The notes under the pieces: generated by a model
Database searches by the model: none
The model's input: the letters and a program-made list of their open reading frames with translations, nothing else
Told to the model about the DNA's origin: nothing
Assembly (NCBI RefSeq): GCF_016862935.1
Contig: NZ_BONX01000015.1
Span: 1-44,100, forward strand
Direction of reading: 5' to 3'
Source of the DNA: Plantactinospora mayteni
GTDB lineage: Bacteria > Actinomycetota > Actinomycetes > Mycobacteriales > Micromonosporaceae
DNA: 44,100 bases
Part shown: positions 22,402 through 30,898 of the stretch, in pieces
How the letters are laid out: the number at the start of each line of letters is the position of its first letter
Position numbering within the stretch: position 1 is the first letter of the stretch
Position numbers and translations under genes: made by a program

Positions 22402-23076
22402 ATGAACAGGCGACGCAGGACGACCAGCCGGGCGCGCAAGGTGTTCCTGGGCGTGGCGGCGGCGGCCCTGCTCGGCGGCGCGCTGGCCGTCGGCACCGGA
22501 CTCGGCAACGCGGGCGAGAGCTGCGCCGGCCTGGACACCGCGCTGCGCAACAACCTGAACTTCATCGCCGGCCAGCAGGCCAACCCGGACGCCCAGTCCG
22601 AGGCCCGGATCGCCAACCGGCAGGCCGTGGTCGACCTGATCCAGCAGCGCCGGGCCACCGCCGGCTGCACCGCCGACGTACGGGCCGACGCGCCCGCCCC
22701 GCCCGCCGCCCCGCCGGCGGCCGACCCGACCAAGAGCCCGGCGAAGCCTCCGGCTCAGCCGCCAGCCAACTCCGGTGGTGGCTCCTCCACCGATGACGGC
22801 TCGAACGGTGGCGGCTCGACCGGGGCGGGGGAGGTGGTCTGCAAGGGTTCCACGGTCACGCTCTTCAACGAGGCTGCCGGGCCGGCCGCGTCCAGCGGGA
22901 CCTTCCCGATCGGTACCACCCTGAAGGTCACCAACCTGGACAACAACAAGAGCGTCACGGTCAAGGTGACCAGCCCGTCCGGCAGTTGCGTACTGCTCAA
23001 CGACGCGGCGTTCGAGCAGGTCCGGGAGCCGGGCAAGTTCCTGATCCGGCGGCCGGTGATCGAGCGGATCGGCTGA
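22402..23076 (+). CDS. Secreted protein with C-terminal RlpA-like double-psi beta-barrel
   Basis: 224 aa. Signal anchor or signal peptide at about 14-36, a helical N-terminal region (40-92) with two Cys, a Pro/Ala/Gly/Ser-rich linker (95-143), and a C-terminal domain (145-224) reading CKGSTVTLFNEAAGPAASSGTFPIGTTLKVTNLDNNKSVTVKVTSPSGSCVLLN, the double-psi barrel fold of RlpA/expansin-like proteins. Such domains bind or loosen polysaccharides. Divergent from a chitinase, which suggests joint action on cell wall or chitin; not proven. ATG at 22402. Confidence 0.78.
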   Translation: MNRRRRTTSRARKVFLGVAAAALLGGALAVGTGLGNAGESCAGLDTALRNNLNFIAGQQANPDAQSEARIANRQAVVDLIQQRRATAGCTADVRADAPAPPAAPPAADPTKSPAKPPAQPPANSGGGSSTDDGSNGGGSTGAGEVVCKGSTVTLFNEAAGPAASSGTFPIGTTLKVTNLDNNKSVTVKVTSPSGSCVLLNDAAFEQVREPGKFLIRRPVIERIG

Positions 23077-23088
23077 CACCCCGAGCCC

Positions 23089-23128
23089 GGGTGGCCCGGT
23101 CCGCCCCGCCGACCGGTCCGGGCCACCC
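23089..23128. terminator. Hairpin terminator after the double-psi-barrel gene
   Basis: GGGTGGCCCGG (23089-23099) pairs perfectly with CCGGGCCACCC (23118-23128), followed by TT. Confidence 0.8.
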
Positions 23129-23243
23129 TTCCCGCCTACACCTCCGACGAGGCTAAAATTCGGACATAAGCTGATAATCGGGCTATGGTCGACGGGTGAG
23201 TAGTCCCACTGGGCGAGTCTTCGCAGGCAAGGAGGGAACACCG

Positions 23244-23465
23244 GTGGCCTCCGACCGTACGGTTGTGCACTGGCCAACGTGGCGGCGCAGTTCGCGGTGC
23301 GTGACCGAACATCATTGTGTCGAGTTCGCTCTCAGCGGGACCGGAGTCGCGTTACGCAATTCTCAACGTCCGGCGGACGTGCTTCTGATCGGACGCGGTG
23401 TCTGGCGCGATCTCATCGCCGGAATCAAGGACGACGCCTTCGATGCTCCGGATGCCGCCAAATAG
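23244..23465 (+). CDS. DUF397 domain protein
   Basis: 73 aa from the GTG at 23244, chosen because AAGGAGG lies 8 nt upstream; the upstream in-frame GTG at 23196 has no such site. Matches the DUF397 signature: WRRSSRCVTEHHCVEFALSGTGVALRNSQRP then WRDLIAGIKDD. These small proteins usually act with a neighbouring XRE regulator (the WhiJ/BldB-type networks). No XRE gene is adjacent here, so its partner must be elsewhere. Converges with the next gene, ending 15 bp from its stop. Confidence 0.85.
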   Translation: MASDRTVVHWPTWRRSSRCVTEHHCVEFALSGTGVALRNSQRPADVLLIGRGVWRDLIAGIKDDAFDAPDAAK

Positions 23466-23480
23466 ATGGGTCTTACGGCC

Positions 23481-24233
23481 TTATTCTCTCGCCCGCGACT
23501 CTCGGCGCCGCTGTGGGCGTACGACCTTGTCGCCGAGTCGGGCCGCCTTGTGCAGGCCGTCCCAGGGCGGATTGACCGGGAAGGTCGGCGGCTCGTACGA
23601 CCGCGAAGGCGGGCCGGCCTTGACGGCACAGAGATACTCCTCGTTGACCAGTGCCATAAACCGGGCCGCCCGGGTACGTGGCTTGCGGTGCAGATGCCAG
23701 TCGCCGTGCCGTTGCCAGAAGAGTCGGGGGACCTCGCTGTCGAAGAACTGCGCCAGGAAGTTGCGCGCCTCCGGCTCGGTCAGCCCCCTGCGTTCCCATG
23801 CCCGAGTCCAGGACTTGATGACCAGGCTGCAATAGTAGAAGAGCCGTTCGTCCACGTGGTCCGGTGAGACCCGGGCGCCCCAGCACTGGCAGTACTCCGG
23901 ATTCTCGACGGCGAGCTGCACGAGGTCGTCGGTGCGGTGGTAGACGGCCTGCACCCGTTCATACCTGAACTGGTTGTACTGCACGGCCAGCGAGGCGCAG
24001 ACGACCAGCAGGGCGAGCGCGGCAAGCAGTGCGGAGGCGGCGCCGTACGCCTGCCCGACGTCACTGGCCTGTGAATAGTCGTCCTGACCGCTGTAGAACC
24101 GATTCAGGATGGCGGGAGATACTGTCGCGACGAGGAGGGTCCCACCGAGGAGAACCGTGGACACGGCGAGCAGTACCGGCCGACCGAGTCGGCGCCCCAG
24201 TTCGGCCGAGGCGTGGGTTTCGCGAACCGCCAT
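23481..24233 (-). CDS. DUF6082-like two-TM membrane protein
   Basis: 250 aa. Two TM helices at about 20-42 and 66-88 frame an extracytoplasmic loop, followed by a cytoplasmic helical domain with QYNQFRYERVQAVYHRTDDLVQLAVENPEYCQCWGARV and LFYYCSLVIKSWTRAWERRGLTEPEARNFLAQFFDSEVPRLFW. This resembles the actinobacterial DUF6082 group, often encoded singly in accessory regions; function unknown. ATG at 24233. Confidence 0.7.
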   Translation of the reverse strand: MAVRETHASAELGRRLGRPVLLAVSTVLLGGTLLVATVSPAILNRFYSGQDDYSQASDVGQAYGAASALLAALALLVVCASLAVQYNQFRYERVQAVYHRTDDLVQLAVENPEYCQCWGARVSPDHVDERLFYYCSLVIKSWTRAWERRGLTEPEARNFLAQFFDSEVPRLFWQRHGDWHLHRKPRTRAARFMALVNEEYLCAVKAGPPSRSYEPPTFPVNPPWDGLHKAARLGDKVVRPQRRRESRARE

Positions 24234-24390
24234 CCGTGACTCCTCCGTCGGACCGGGTCAGATAGCAATTCTTGCGGGTTCCCCACGATGACTTCTCCTG
24301 TCATGCATGTTCATTCACAAACCAACGCGGGAGCTGCGGATTTGCCCGGTATCATGCCCCGGCCATCCGTGGAAGTTCCATTTACGGCGG

Positions 24391-24555
24391 CTATATCTGA
24401 TCAGCCGTGACGTTGTCGTCGGCGAATGCGAACCCGATGTGGATCGGTGATTCGGCGACCCCCGCCAGATCGGTGAGGGCTGTCGACCGACCGCGTCTCC
24501 GGGATGTCGCCCCGTCCCCACTCGACTCCCGGATGTCGGCTTGTCCGTACTGCTG
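24391..24555 (-). other. In-frame open extension beyond the UGA of the next gene
   Basis: Directly after the stop TGA of the 24556-25092 gene, the same frame stays open for 54 codons, ending TALTDLAGVAESPIHIGFAFADDNVTADQI at TAG 24391-24393. The last 28 codons have coding-like third positions. Either a fused gene cut by a stop, a separate eroded gene, or chance. The rest of 24234-24555 holds nothing else recognised besides the presumed promoter of the DUF6082-like gene. Confidence 0.3.
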
Positions 24556-25092
24556 TCAGCAGGTGCCGAAGCCCTCGTCGAAGAGGCGCTTCGCGTAGTC
24601 GGTGTAGCCGGCGACGGTCTTCCGGACCGTCCGTCCGTCGTGCAGGAACAGGTAGGCCCGGTCGCCCTGCATCGCCAGCAGCCCGTCGTAGCGGTAGCTG
24701 CCGGGCGGCGCGGTCAGCCGAGTGGCGGCCGGATAGGCGGCCTCGACCTGGTCGACCGGGGTGCCGGCGGTGACCCCTTCCGGGGTACGCACCGGTGGGC
24801 TGGCCCAGAGCAGCACCAGCCGGTCGTCGGCGAAGACCGGGCTGACCGTGACCGGGTCGGTCAGGCTCGGGCCGCAGGCGGGGGCGGGTTCGGCGTGGAG
24901 TTCGCCGCGCCGGAGCAACTCCTGCTCGGTGTCGCCGAACTCGACATCGCGGACACCCTGGAGATGGAGGACGTTCGGCCCGTACCCGGGTGCCGTCGCC
25001 GGCTCGTCCGAGAACGTCCGGTACGCATGACAGAGCGCCACCGCACCCGCCACGAGTACGGCGACCAGACGTACGACTTTTCGTGCCTCCAT
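24556..25092 (-). CDS. Membrane-anchored protein of unknown function
   Basis: 178 aa from the ATG at 25092 (GGAGGG site 4 nt upstream). One N-terminal TM/signal anchor at about 6-22 (VVRLVAVLVAGAVALCHAY). The exported part contains LHLQGVRDVEFGDTEQELLRRGELH, PACGPSL, LVLLWASPPVRTPEGVTAGTPV and YLFLHDGRTVRKTVAGYTDYAKRLFDEGFGTC, with two Cys that may pair. No family identified. A longer reading from 25455 overlaps the divergent acetyltransferase and is rejected. Confidence 0.65.
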   Translation of the reverse strand: MEARKVVRLVAVLVAGAVALCHAYRTFSDEPATAPGYGPNVLHLQGVRDVEFGDTEQELLRRGELHAEPAPACGPSLTDPVTVSPVFADDRLVLLWASPPVRTPEGVTAGTPVDQVEAAYPAATRLTAPPGSYRYDGLLAMQGDRAYLFLHDGRTVRKTVAGYTDYAKRLFDEGFGTC

Positions 25093-25236
25093 GCAACCCT
25101 CCGGCGACACAGCGTAGTTTATCCCCGATTCGCCCAGTTCGCCGGGGTGGTGGATCCGCATCCACACCCTGTGGATAGCACATGTGTACGAGAGAAATCG
25201 GTTACGCCGCGCCGACCGCGTCGGCACAATCCGGTG

Positions 25237-26067
25237 ATGGTGATCATCGCCGAACCGCTGCACGCCCGGCCTCGACCCGCAGCGGCACTGGCCTGGCTCG
25301 ACAACGGCTGGCCGGAGTTCGTCTTCCACGACCAGGAGGCCGCTCGACACCTCGGCCGGATCCGACAGCTCTTTGCCGGCCTGGAACTCGTGCTCCTCGA
25401 CGACGTCCCGAACCAGCCGAGGCACCACGCCGACGTCCGGGATCAGGCGGAGCACGATGCCGACGTCCCGAACCAGGCGGAGGAGGACGACGCCAGCCTC
25501 GAGACGAATGCCGAGATCGTGGCCGCCGGCTGGGCGGTGCCGCTGCGCTGGACCGGTACCGTCGACGACCTGCCGACCGGCTACACCGACTCGCTCGCCC
25601 GGGCCCTCGACGCGTACGACGCCGGTGAACCGCCGGACACGCTCGCGATCCTCGCCGCACAGGTCCGCCCCGAGCGGCAGGGTCGGGGACTGGCCGGGAG
25701 ACTGCTACGGGCACTCGGCGACCTCGCCCCGGCCCGGCACCGGGTGATCTGCCCGGTCCGACCGACCCGCAAGGCCCGCTACCCGCTCACCCCGATCGAC
25801 CGGTACGCCGACTGGCTCCGGCCGGACGGCACGCCCTTCGACCCGTGGCTGCGTACCCACCTCAGGTCGGGTGGGCGGATCCTGGCGACGGCGCCCCGGT
25901 CGCAGGTGATCAGGGGCAGCGTCGCTGAGTGGCAGCACTGGACCGGCCTGGAATACCCCGACTCCGGCGAGTACGTGATCCCTGACGGCCTGAGTACGCT
26001 GCACGTCGACCTCGACGCCGACCAGGGTACCTACGTCGAACCCAACATCTGGGTCCAGCACCGGTGA
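25237..26067 (+). CDS. GNAT-like acetyltransferase
   Basis: 276 aa from the ATG at 25237. The central motif A of GNAT enzymes is visible: LAILAAQVRPERQGRGLAGRLLRALGDL (about 145-172; the RQGRGLA pyrophosphate loop binds acetyl-CoA). An acidic, repetitive insert after about residue 50 (ADVRDQAEHDADVPNQAEEDDA) looks like local repeat expansion. The C-terminal third (YADWLRPDGTPFDPWLRTHLRSGGRIL, EYPDSGEYVIPDGLS) resembles the ends of related actinobacterial GNAT proteins. Substrate unknown. A long upstream in-frame reading to 24541 is antisense to the previous gene and rejected. Confidence 0.75.
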   Translation: MVIIAEPLHARPRPAAALAWLDNGWPEFVFHDQEAARHLGRIRQLFAGLELVLLDDVPNQPRHHADVRDQAEHDADVPNQAEEDDASLETNAEIVAAGWAVPLRWTGTVDDLPTGYTDSLARALDAYDAGEPPDTLAILAAQVRPERQGRGLAGRLLRALGDLAPARHRVICPVRPTRKARYPLTPIDRYADWLRPDGTPFDPWLRTHLRSGGRILATAPRSQVIRGSVAEWQHWTGLEYPDSGEYVIPDGLSTLHVDLDADQGTYVEPNIWVQHR

Positions 26068-26118
26068 CCCCTCGACCACGGCCGCCGCCCCGACACCGCC
26101 GCCCGCTTGGGAATCGGG

Positions 26119-27933
26119 TCACGAGGCCGGGAGCAGGTCCTTCGACACCAGTTTGCCGTGCGTGGCGCAGAGCCGGTAGACGTCCAGCCGGGGCTGGAGC
26201 ACGTCGCCGTGCGAGCGGTAGTACCGGCAGTCGGCGCCGGACGGTGTCGGCAGTGGATCCGGATCCGGCGGTTCCAGCATCTCCCGGCGGGGCAGCAGCG
26301 GGAGTGCGGTGGCCCAGTCCTGCCCGACCCGCAGTTCTGCGTACCGCGCCGGGCTGAGCACCGAGTTGCTGGTCGCGTAGAGGTAGTAGCCGAGGGCAGC
26401 GCCGCCGAGGGTCCCGGCGAACGTGGCCAGCACCATCGTCGCCGCGACCAGTCCCCGCCGGGCCTCCCGATGCACCCGGCGACGCCGGTCGGCGGCCGAG
26501 TCAGCACCCGGGAGCGCATCGGACGAGTCAGCCGCCGGGAGCGCACCGGACGAGACCGGATCCGCCGGCGCGGCCGTACCCGGGCGACCGGGCCGGCCGG
26601 GCAGTCGGGCGACGACCTCGAAACCGCCGTCCCGCGCGCCGGTGTGCAGGGTGCCGCCGGCCAGCCGTACCCGCTCGCGGAGACCGACCAGGCCGCGCCC
26701 GCCCCGGGCCGGAACCGGCGGGGGCGGCGGCGCACCGGCCGGCCGGCCGTTCGTGACACTGACCAGCACCGTCCCGGTGTCGTCGGTGTCGAGCCGGACG
26801 TTGACCGCCGTGCCGGGGGCGTGCTTGTTGGCGTTGGTCAGCGACTCCTGTACCACCCGATAGACCGCCCGCCGCACCAGCGGCGGCAGCGGTCCGGTCG
26901 GGCGCCGGTCGTGCAGTTCCACCGGCATCCCGGCCGCCCGCGCCCGATGCACCAGTTCGGCGACACCCCCAGCATCGGCCCGCAGACCCGAACCGGCGAT
27001 CGGATCCCGCCCCGCCACCGGATCCCGCCCCGCCACCGGATCCCGCCCCGCCACCGGATCCCGTCCCGCCACCGGATCGGCAGCGCTCGTCGGCTCAGCA
27101 TCGCCCGCCAGGTCAACATCGCCTGCCGGGGCAACATCGCCCGTCGGGACGGCACCGTCCGTCGCGTCCGGGACGCCATCGTGAGTCGGGTCGAGGTCGT
27201 CCCGGAGGACGTCGATGATGTCCCGCAACTGCCCGGTGGCAGCGGCCGCGCCGGCCCGGAGCTGACCGGCCACCGCCCGGGTCCGGTCGTCCAGGTCGGT
27301 CGAGAGTTCCAGGGCGCCGGCCCGGAGCGCGAGCAGGCTCAACTCGTGGCCGAGCGAGTCGTGCATGTCCTCGGCGATCCGGGCCCGCTCACGGAGGCGT
27401 ACCTCGCGGGTCAGCATCCGCTGTTCGCGTTCGAGCTGTTCGGCCTGCTCCCAGCCGGCGGCGACCAGCGCGCGCTGCTGCCGCCGGTAGCGGCCGACCA
27501 GCCACGGGAAGAGCCCGGCGTAGACCAGCGCGCCGGCCATCGTCGCCCAGGCCACGAAGCCGGACCAGCTCAGCACCAGCGGGGTGCCCAGTACCGCGAG
27601 TGCGGAGTAGCTCGCCGCCGCCGGCCAGGTGCTGGCCATCCGCCGGCCGAGCAGATAGCTGACCAGTGGCAGGCCGAAGCAGTAGTTTCCGTCCAGCGCG
27701 CAGAGCAGTACCACGGCGAAGAGCGGGACCAGCGGCAGCCGGCGCCCCGCCGCCACCGCGCCGCCCCAGACCGCCAGGCCGCCGAGCAGCAACCCGAGGG
27801 GGTACGACCGGTGGCCGGTCCAGGCCGACGTCACCAGGGCGGCCAGCGGCGCCCAGAGCAGCAGGTCCCCGAGGAGGGCCCGGTAGAGCCGCCGCCGGCC
27901 CCCGCACCGGTCTGGCTTAGCCGCAGGTCGCAC
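26119..27933 (-). CDS. NarL-type histidine kinase with extra C-terminal membrane-anchored domain
   Basis: 604 aa. N-terminal membrane part with four or five TM helices (about 20-145), HisKA_3 helix with [18 protein letters not shown] (H191), HATPase with [15 protein letters not shown] (N367) and [17 protein letters not shown]. Residues 286-312 are four VAGRDP repeats encoded by an 18-bp DNA repeat. After the ATPase come a Pro/Ala-rich linker, a TM at about 494-519 and about 85 extracytoplasmic residues ([25 protein letters not shown]; two Cys). A C-terminal membrane domain is unusual for this class. No response regulator is adjacent. GTG 27933 directly abuts GGAGG, so the exact start is uncertain. 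Confidence 0.82.
   Translation of the reverse strand: MRPAAKPDRCGGRRRLYRALLGDLLLWAPLAALVTSAWTGHRSYPLGLLLGGLAVWGGAVAAGRRLPLVPLFAVVLLCALDGNYCFGLPLVSYLLGRRMASTWPAAASYSALAVLGTPLVLSWSGFVAWATMAGALVYAGLFPWLVGRYRRQQRALVAAGWEQAEQLEREQRMLTREVRLRERARIAEDMHDSLGHELSLLALRAGALELSTDLDDRTRAVAGQLRAGAAAATGQLRDIIDVLRDDLDPTHDGVPDATDGAVPTGDVAPAGDVDLAGDAEPTSAADPVAGRDPVAGRDPVAGRDPVAGRDPIAGSGLRADAGGVAELVHRARAAGMPVELHDRRPTGPLPPLVRRAVYRVVQESLTNANKHAPGTAVNVRLDTDDTGTVLVSVTNGRPAGAPPPPPVPARGGRGLVGLRERVRLAGGTLHTGARDGGFEVVARLPGRPGRPGTAAPADPVSSGALPAADSSDALPGADSAADRRRRVHREARRGLVAATMVLATFAGTLGGAALGYYLYATSNSVLSPARYAELRVGQDWATALPLLPRREMLEPPDPDPLPTPSGADCRYYRSHGDVLQPRLDVYRLCATHGKLVSKDLLPAS
27001..27072. repeat. 18-bp tandem repeat inside the kinase gene
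   Basis: CGGATCCCGCCCCGCCAC occurs four times in tandem (27001-27018, 27019-27036, 27037-27054, and 27055-27072 with one change). It encodes (VAGRDP)n in the linker between the kinase's phospho-acceptor and ATPase domains. The in-frame period means copy-number change would lengthen or shorten the linker without frameshift. Confidence 0.9.
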
Positions 27934-28006
27934 CCTCCGACGGTACGCAGCCGAGCAGTCCCCGGCGATCCGGGATGTCGCCCCGCCGACCCGGAAAAGC
28001 CGGCGT

Positions 28007-28036
28007 CACCGACCCTGAGAAAGGTCAGGGTCGGTG
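28007..28036 (+). promoter_or_regulatory. Perfect hairpin in the divergent promoter region kinase/ATPase
   Basis: CACCGACCCTGA (28007-28018), loop GAAAGG, TCAGGGTCGGTG (28025-28036): 12-bp perfect inverted repeat between the divergently oriented kinase (start 27933) and P-type ATPase (start 28089). It could be an operator or an RNA hairpin in the ATPase leader. It lies 53 nt before the ATPase start. Confidence 0.6.
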
Positions 28037-28088
28037 GCTGACGATCGGGCGAAGCCGAGGGGCGGCCCGGGTTCGTAGCGTCGAGCCC

Positions 28089-30476
28089 ATGCTGACAACC
28101 GAGGCCGGGCTGAGTACTGCCCAGGTCGCCGAGCGGATCGCGGCGGGGCAGGTCAACGACGTACCGGTGCGGTCCGGGCGGAGCGTCGGGGAGATCGTCA
28201 AGGCGAACCTCTTCACCAGGATCAACGCGATCATGGGTGTGCTGTTCGGGGTGATCCTCGCGGTGGGTCCGATCCAGGATGCCCTGTTCGGCGGCGTGAT
28301 CATCGCCAACACCCTGATCGGGGTGGTGCAGGAGCTGCGGGCCAAGCGCACCCTGGACCGGCTGGCGATCGTCGGCGCGGCCCGCCCGGTGGTACGCCGG
28401 GACGGTCACGCCGTCGAGGTAACCTCCGCCGACCTGGTGTTGGACGACCTGATCGAGCTGGGATCCGGCGACCAGATCGCGGTCGACGGGGTGGTGGTCG
28501 AGGCGGAGCAACTGGAGGTCGACGAGTCGCTGCTGACCGGCGAGGCCGACCCGGTGGTGAAGCAGGTCGGCGACCCGCTGCTCTCCGGCAGTTTCGTCAC
28601 TGCCGGTGCCGGGGCGATGCGGGCCACCAAGGTCGGCCGGGCGGCGTACGCGGCCCGGCTCGCCGAGGAGGCCAGCCGGTTCACCCTGGTCAACTCGGAG
28701 CTGCGCGGCGGGCTCAACACCATCCTGCGGTTCGTCACCTGGCTGATCGTCCCGACCGGACTGGCCCTGATCGTCAGCCAGTACCTGGTCAACTCCGACG
28801 ACCTGCCGGAGGCGGTCCGCCGGATGGTCGCCGGGTTGGTCCCGATGGTGCCGGAGGGGCTGGTCCTGCTCACCTCGGTGGCGTTCGCGGTCGGGGTGAT
28901 CCGGCTCGGCCGGCGACGCTGCCTGGTGCAGGAGTTGCCGGCGATCGAGGGACTGGCCCGGGTCAGCGTGGTCTGCCTGGACAAGACCGGCACGCTCACC
29001 GACGCGGCGATGGCGGTGGCCGAGGTACGCCAGCTCGACCCGACCGCCCCGGTTCCGGAGTTGCTCGGTCTGCTCGGCGCCGCCGACGAGCGGCCGAACG
29101 CCAGCCTGCGGGCGATCGTCGAGGCGTACCCGGCGCCGCCGAGCGGAACGGGGTCGACGGCGGGGTGGCGGATCGGGGAGCGGATCCCGTTCTCGTCGGT
29201 CCGGAAGTGGAGCGGGGCCACCCTCACCGACCCGGACGGGATCAGCGCGCAGTGGCGGCTCGGCGCCCCGGACGTACTGCTGCCGGCCGGGCACCCGGCG
29301 CTGACCGAGGCGGACGAGTACGGTGCCCGGGGGCTACGGGTGCTGTTGCTGGCCCGGACCACCACCGCCGACGGGTTGGCGCCGGAGCCGGTGCACCCGG
29401 TCGCGCTGGTGGTGCTCGCCCAGCGGCTCCGCCCGGAGGCGCCCGACACGTTGCGCTACTTCGCCGAGCAGGGCGTGGCGGTGAAGGTCCTCTCCGGCGA
29501 CAACGCGCTGTCGGTGGGCGCGGTGGCCCGTACCCTCGGACTGCCCGGTGCCGAGCACCCGGTCGACGCCCGGGAACTCCCCACCGATCCGGCGGAACTC
29601 GCCGAGGTGGTGCAGCGGCACACGGTGTTCGGCCGGGTCGGGCCGCAGCAGAAGCGGGACATGGTCGCGGCGCTCCAGGGCGCCGGGCACACGGTGGCGA
29701 TGACCGGGGACGGGGTCAACGACGTACTCGCGCTCAAGGACGCGGACATCGGGGTGGCGATGGGCTCGGGCAGTCCGGCCAGCCGGGCGGTGGCCCAGAT
29801 CGTGCTGCTGGACAACAACTTCGGCGCGCTGCCGGCGGTGGTCGCCGAGGGGCGGCGGGTGATCGGCAACATCGAGCGGGTCGCGAACCTGTTCCTGACC
29901 AAGACGGTCTACTCGGTGCTGCTCGCCGTGATCGTGGTGCTGAGCCAGGTGCCGTACCCGTTCCTGCCTCGGCATTTGACCATCATCTCGTCGCTGACCA
30001 TCGGCATTCCGGCGTTCTTCCTGGCGCTGGCGCCCAACCACGAGCGGGCCCGGCCCGGTTTCGTGGGCCGGGTGCTGCGGTTCGCCGTACCGTCCGGGGT
30101 GGTGGCGATGGCGGCGACGATCACGTCGTACCTGGTCGCCCGGAGCGTCTACGGCGGCGACCTGGCCGCGGAGACCTCGGCCGCGACGCTGACCCTGTTC
30201 CTGGTCGGGCTCTGGGCGGTGGCGATCATCGCCCGGCCGTACACCTGGTGGCGGATCCTGCTGGTGCTGGCCCTCGGGTGTGCGTTCGCGGTCATCCTGG
30301 TGGTGCCGTTCCTCCAGGAGTTCTTCCAGTTGAGCCTGGTCGGGACGACCGCGCCGGGCATCGCGGTCGGGCTCGCGGTCGCCGCCGGGGCGCTGCTGGA
30401 ACTGATCCGGGTCACCCTGCGCCGGACCGGCGCCGACACTCCCGCGGTACGCCGACAGCCTGCCGGTACGCCGTGA
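28089..30476 (+). CDS. ctpE: CtpE-like cation-transporting P-type ATPase
   Basis: Inner-membrane cation pump, 795 aa from the ATG at 28089. Actuator LTGEADPV (about 149-156), M4 motif [17 protein letters not shown] (253-269), phosphorylation site CLDKTGTLT (D298), hinge [23 protein letters not shown], then six C-terminal TM helices. The M4 sequence [38 protein letters not shown] matches the CtpE group, described in mycobacteria as a calcium-linked pump; symbol assigned by similarity. Divergent from the orphan kinase across a 155-bp gap holding a hairpin, so regulation by that kinase is possible. Confidence 0.85.
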   Translation: MLTTEAGLSTAQVAERIAAGQVNDVPVRSGRSVGEIVKANLFTRINAIMGVLFGVILAVGPIQDALFGGVIIANTLIGVVQELRAKRTLDRLAIVGAARPVVRRDGHAVEVTSADLVLDDLIELGSGDQIAVDGVVVEAEQLEVDESLLTGEADPVVKQVGDPLLSGSFVTAGAGAMRATKVGRAAYAARLAEEASRFTLVNSELRGGLNTILRFVTWLIVPTGLALIVSQYLVNSDDLPEAVRRMVAGLVPMVPEGLVLLTSVAFAVGVIRLGRRRCLVQELPAIEGLARVSVVCLDKTGTLTDAAMAVAEVRQLDPTAPVPELLGLLGAADERPNASLRAIVEAYPAPPSGTGSTAGWRIGERIPFSSVRKWSGATLTDPDGISAQWRLGAPDVLLPAGHPALTEADEYGARGLRVLLLARTTTADGLAPEPVHPVALVVLAQRLRPEAPDTLRYFAEQGVAVKVLSGDNALSVGAVARTLGLPGAEHPVDARELPTDPAELAEVVQRHTVFGRVGPQQKRDMVAALQGAGHTVAMTGDGVNDVLALKDADIGVAMGSGSPASRAVAQIVLLDNNFGALPAVVAEGRRVIGNIERVANLFLTKTVYSVLLAVIVVLSQVPYPFLPRHLTIISSLTIGIPAFFLALAPNHERARPGFVGRVLRFAVPSGVVAMAATITSYLVARSVYGGDLAAETSAATLTLFLVGLWAVAIIARPYTWWRILLVLALGCAFAVILVVPFLQEFFQLSLVGTTAPGIAVGLAVAAGALLELIRVTLRRTGADTPAVRRQPAGTP

Positions 30477-30898
30477 AACGGCGCGCCGAACCGCGGTAAC
30501 CCGCCCGGGGAGGCTCTTCGGCAAGGGGTGGTCGACAGCCGACCGCCCAGGCCGAATGCTCTCGAGGACCAGTCGTCGCCTCGGGAGCATCCGGCGGCAC
30601 CCACAATTCGTGGCCTACGTGTCGCCGGCGTGGCTTACGTGTCGTCGCAGCGTTACCGTCCAAGCCCCGACCGCCGCCGTACGCCGGTTGCCGGTGTCGG
30701 GTCTCTTTCTCGGCTACCCGGAAGGGCGGCACGAATTGGTGAGTCGAGTGTGGACCTCTATCTCGTAACGTCGTTGTCGGCCGGGAGAACCCAGGTCGGA
30801 GGCGGTTCGGCCCCGAAAGAAAGTGAGTTCGGGGAACTGTCGGGGAATTGACAGTACGGGCGCCCGAACAGGGAACGAGAAATGAGGAGAGCTGCCCG
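30477..30898. other. Non-coding gap after the P-type ATPase
   Basis: About 420 bases without a credible gene. It holds a terminator-like hairpin (30556-30590), a 20-bp-period direct repeat GTGGCYTACGTGTCG around 30609-30643, and the ribosome-binding site GAGGAG of the next gene. A TTGACA at 30848-30853 has no convincing -10. Confidence 0.5.
30556..30590. terminator. Hairpin terminator after the P-type ATPase
   Basis: ATGCTCTCGAGG (30556-30567) pairs with CCTCGGGAGCAT (30579-30590): 12-bp stem with one wobble, loop of 11 nt, 80 nt after the stop. Confidence 0.6.

Noticed and set aside
27001-27072. Possible CRISPR-like array (18-bp repeats)
   Set aside because: Units are contiguous without spacers and encode an in-frame VAGRDP peptide repeat.
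26107-28041. Plus-strand 644-codon frame opposite the histidine kinase
   Set aside because: The minus-strand frame has H-box, N-box and G-box motifs; the plus frame has none and is rich in Arg/Pro/His.
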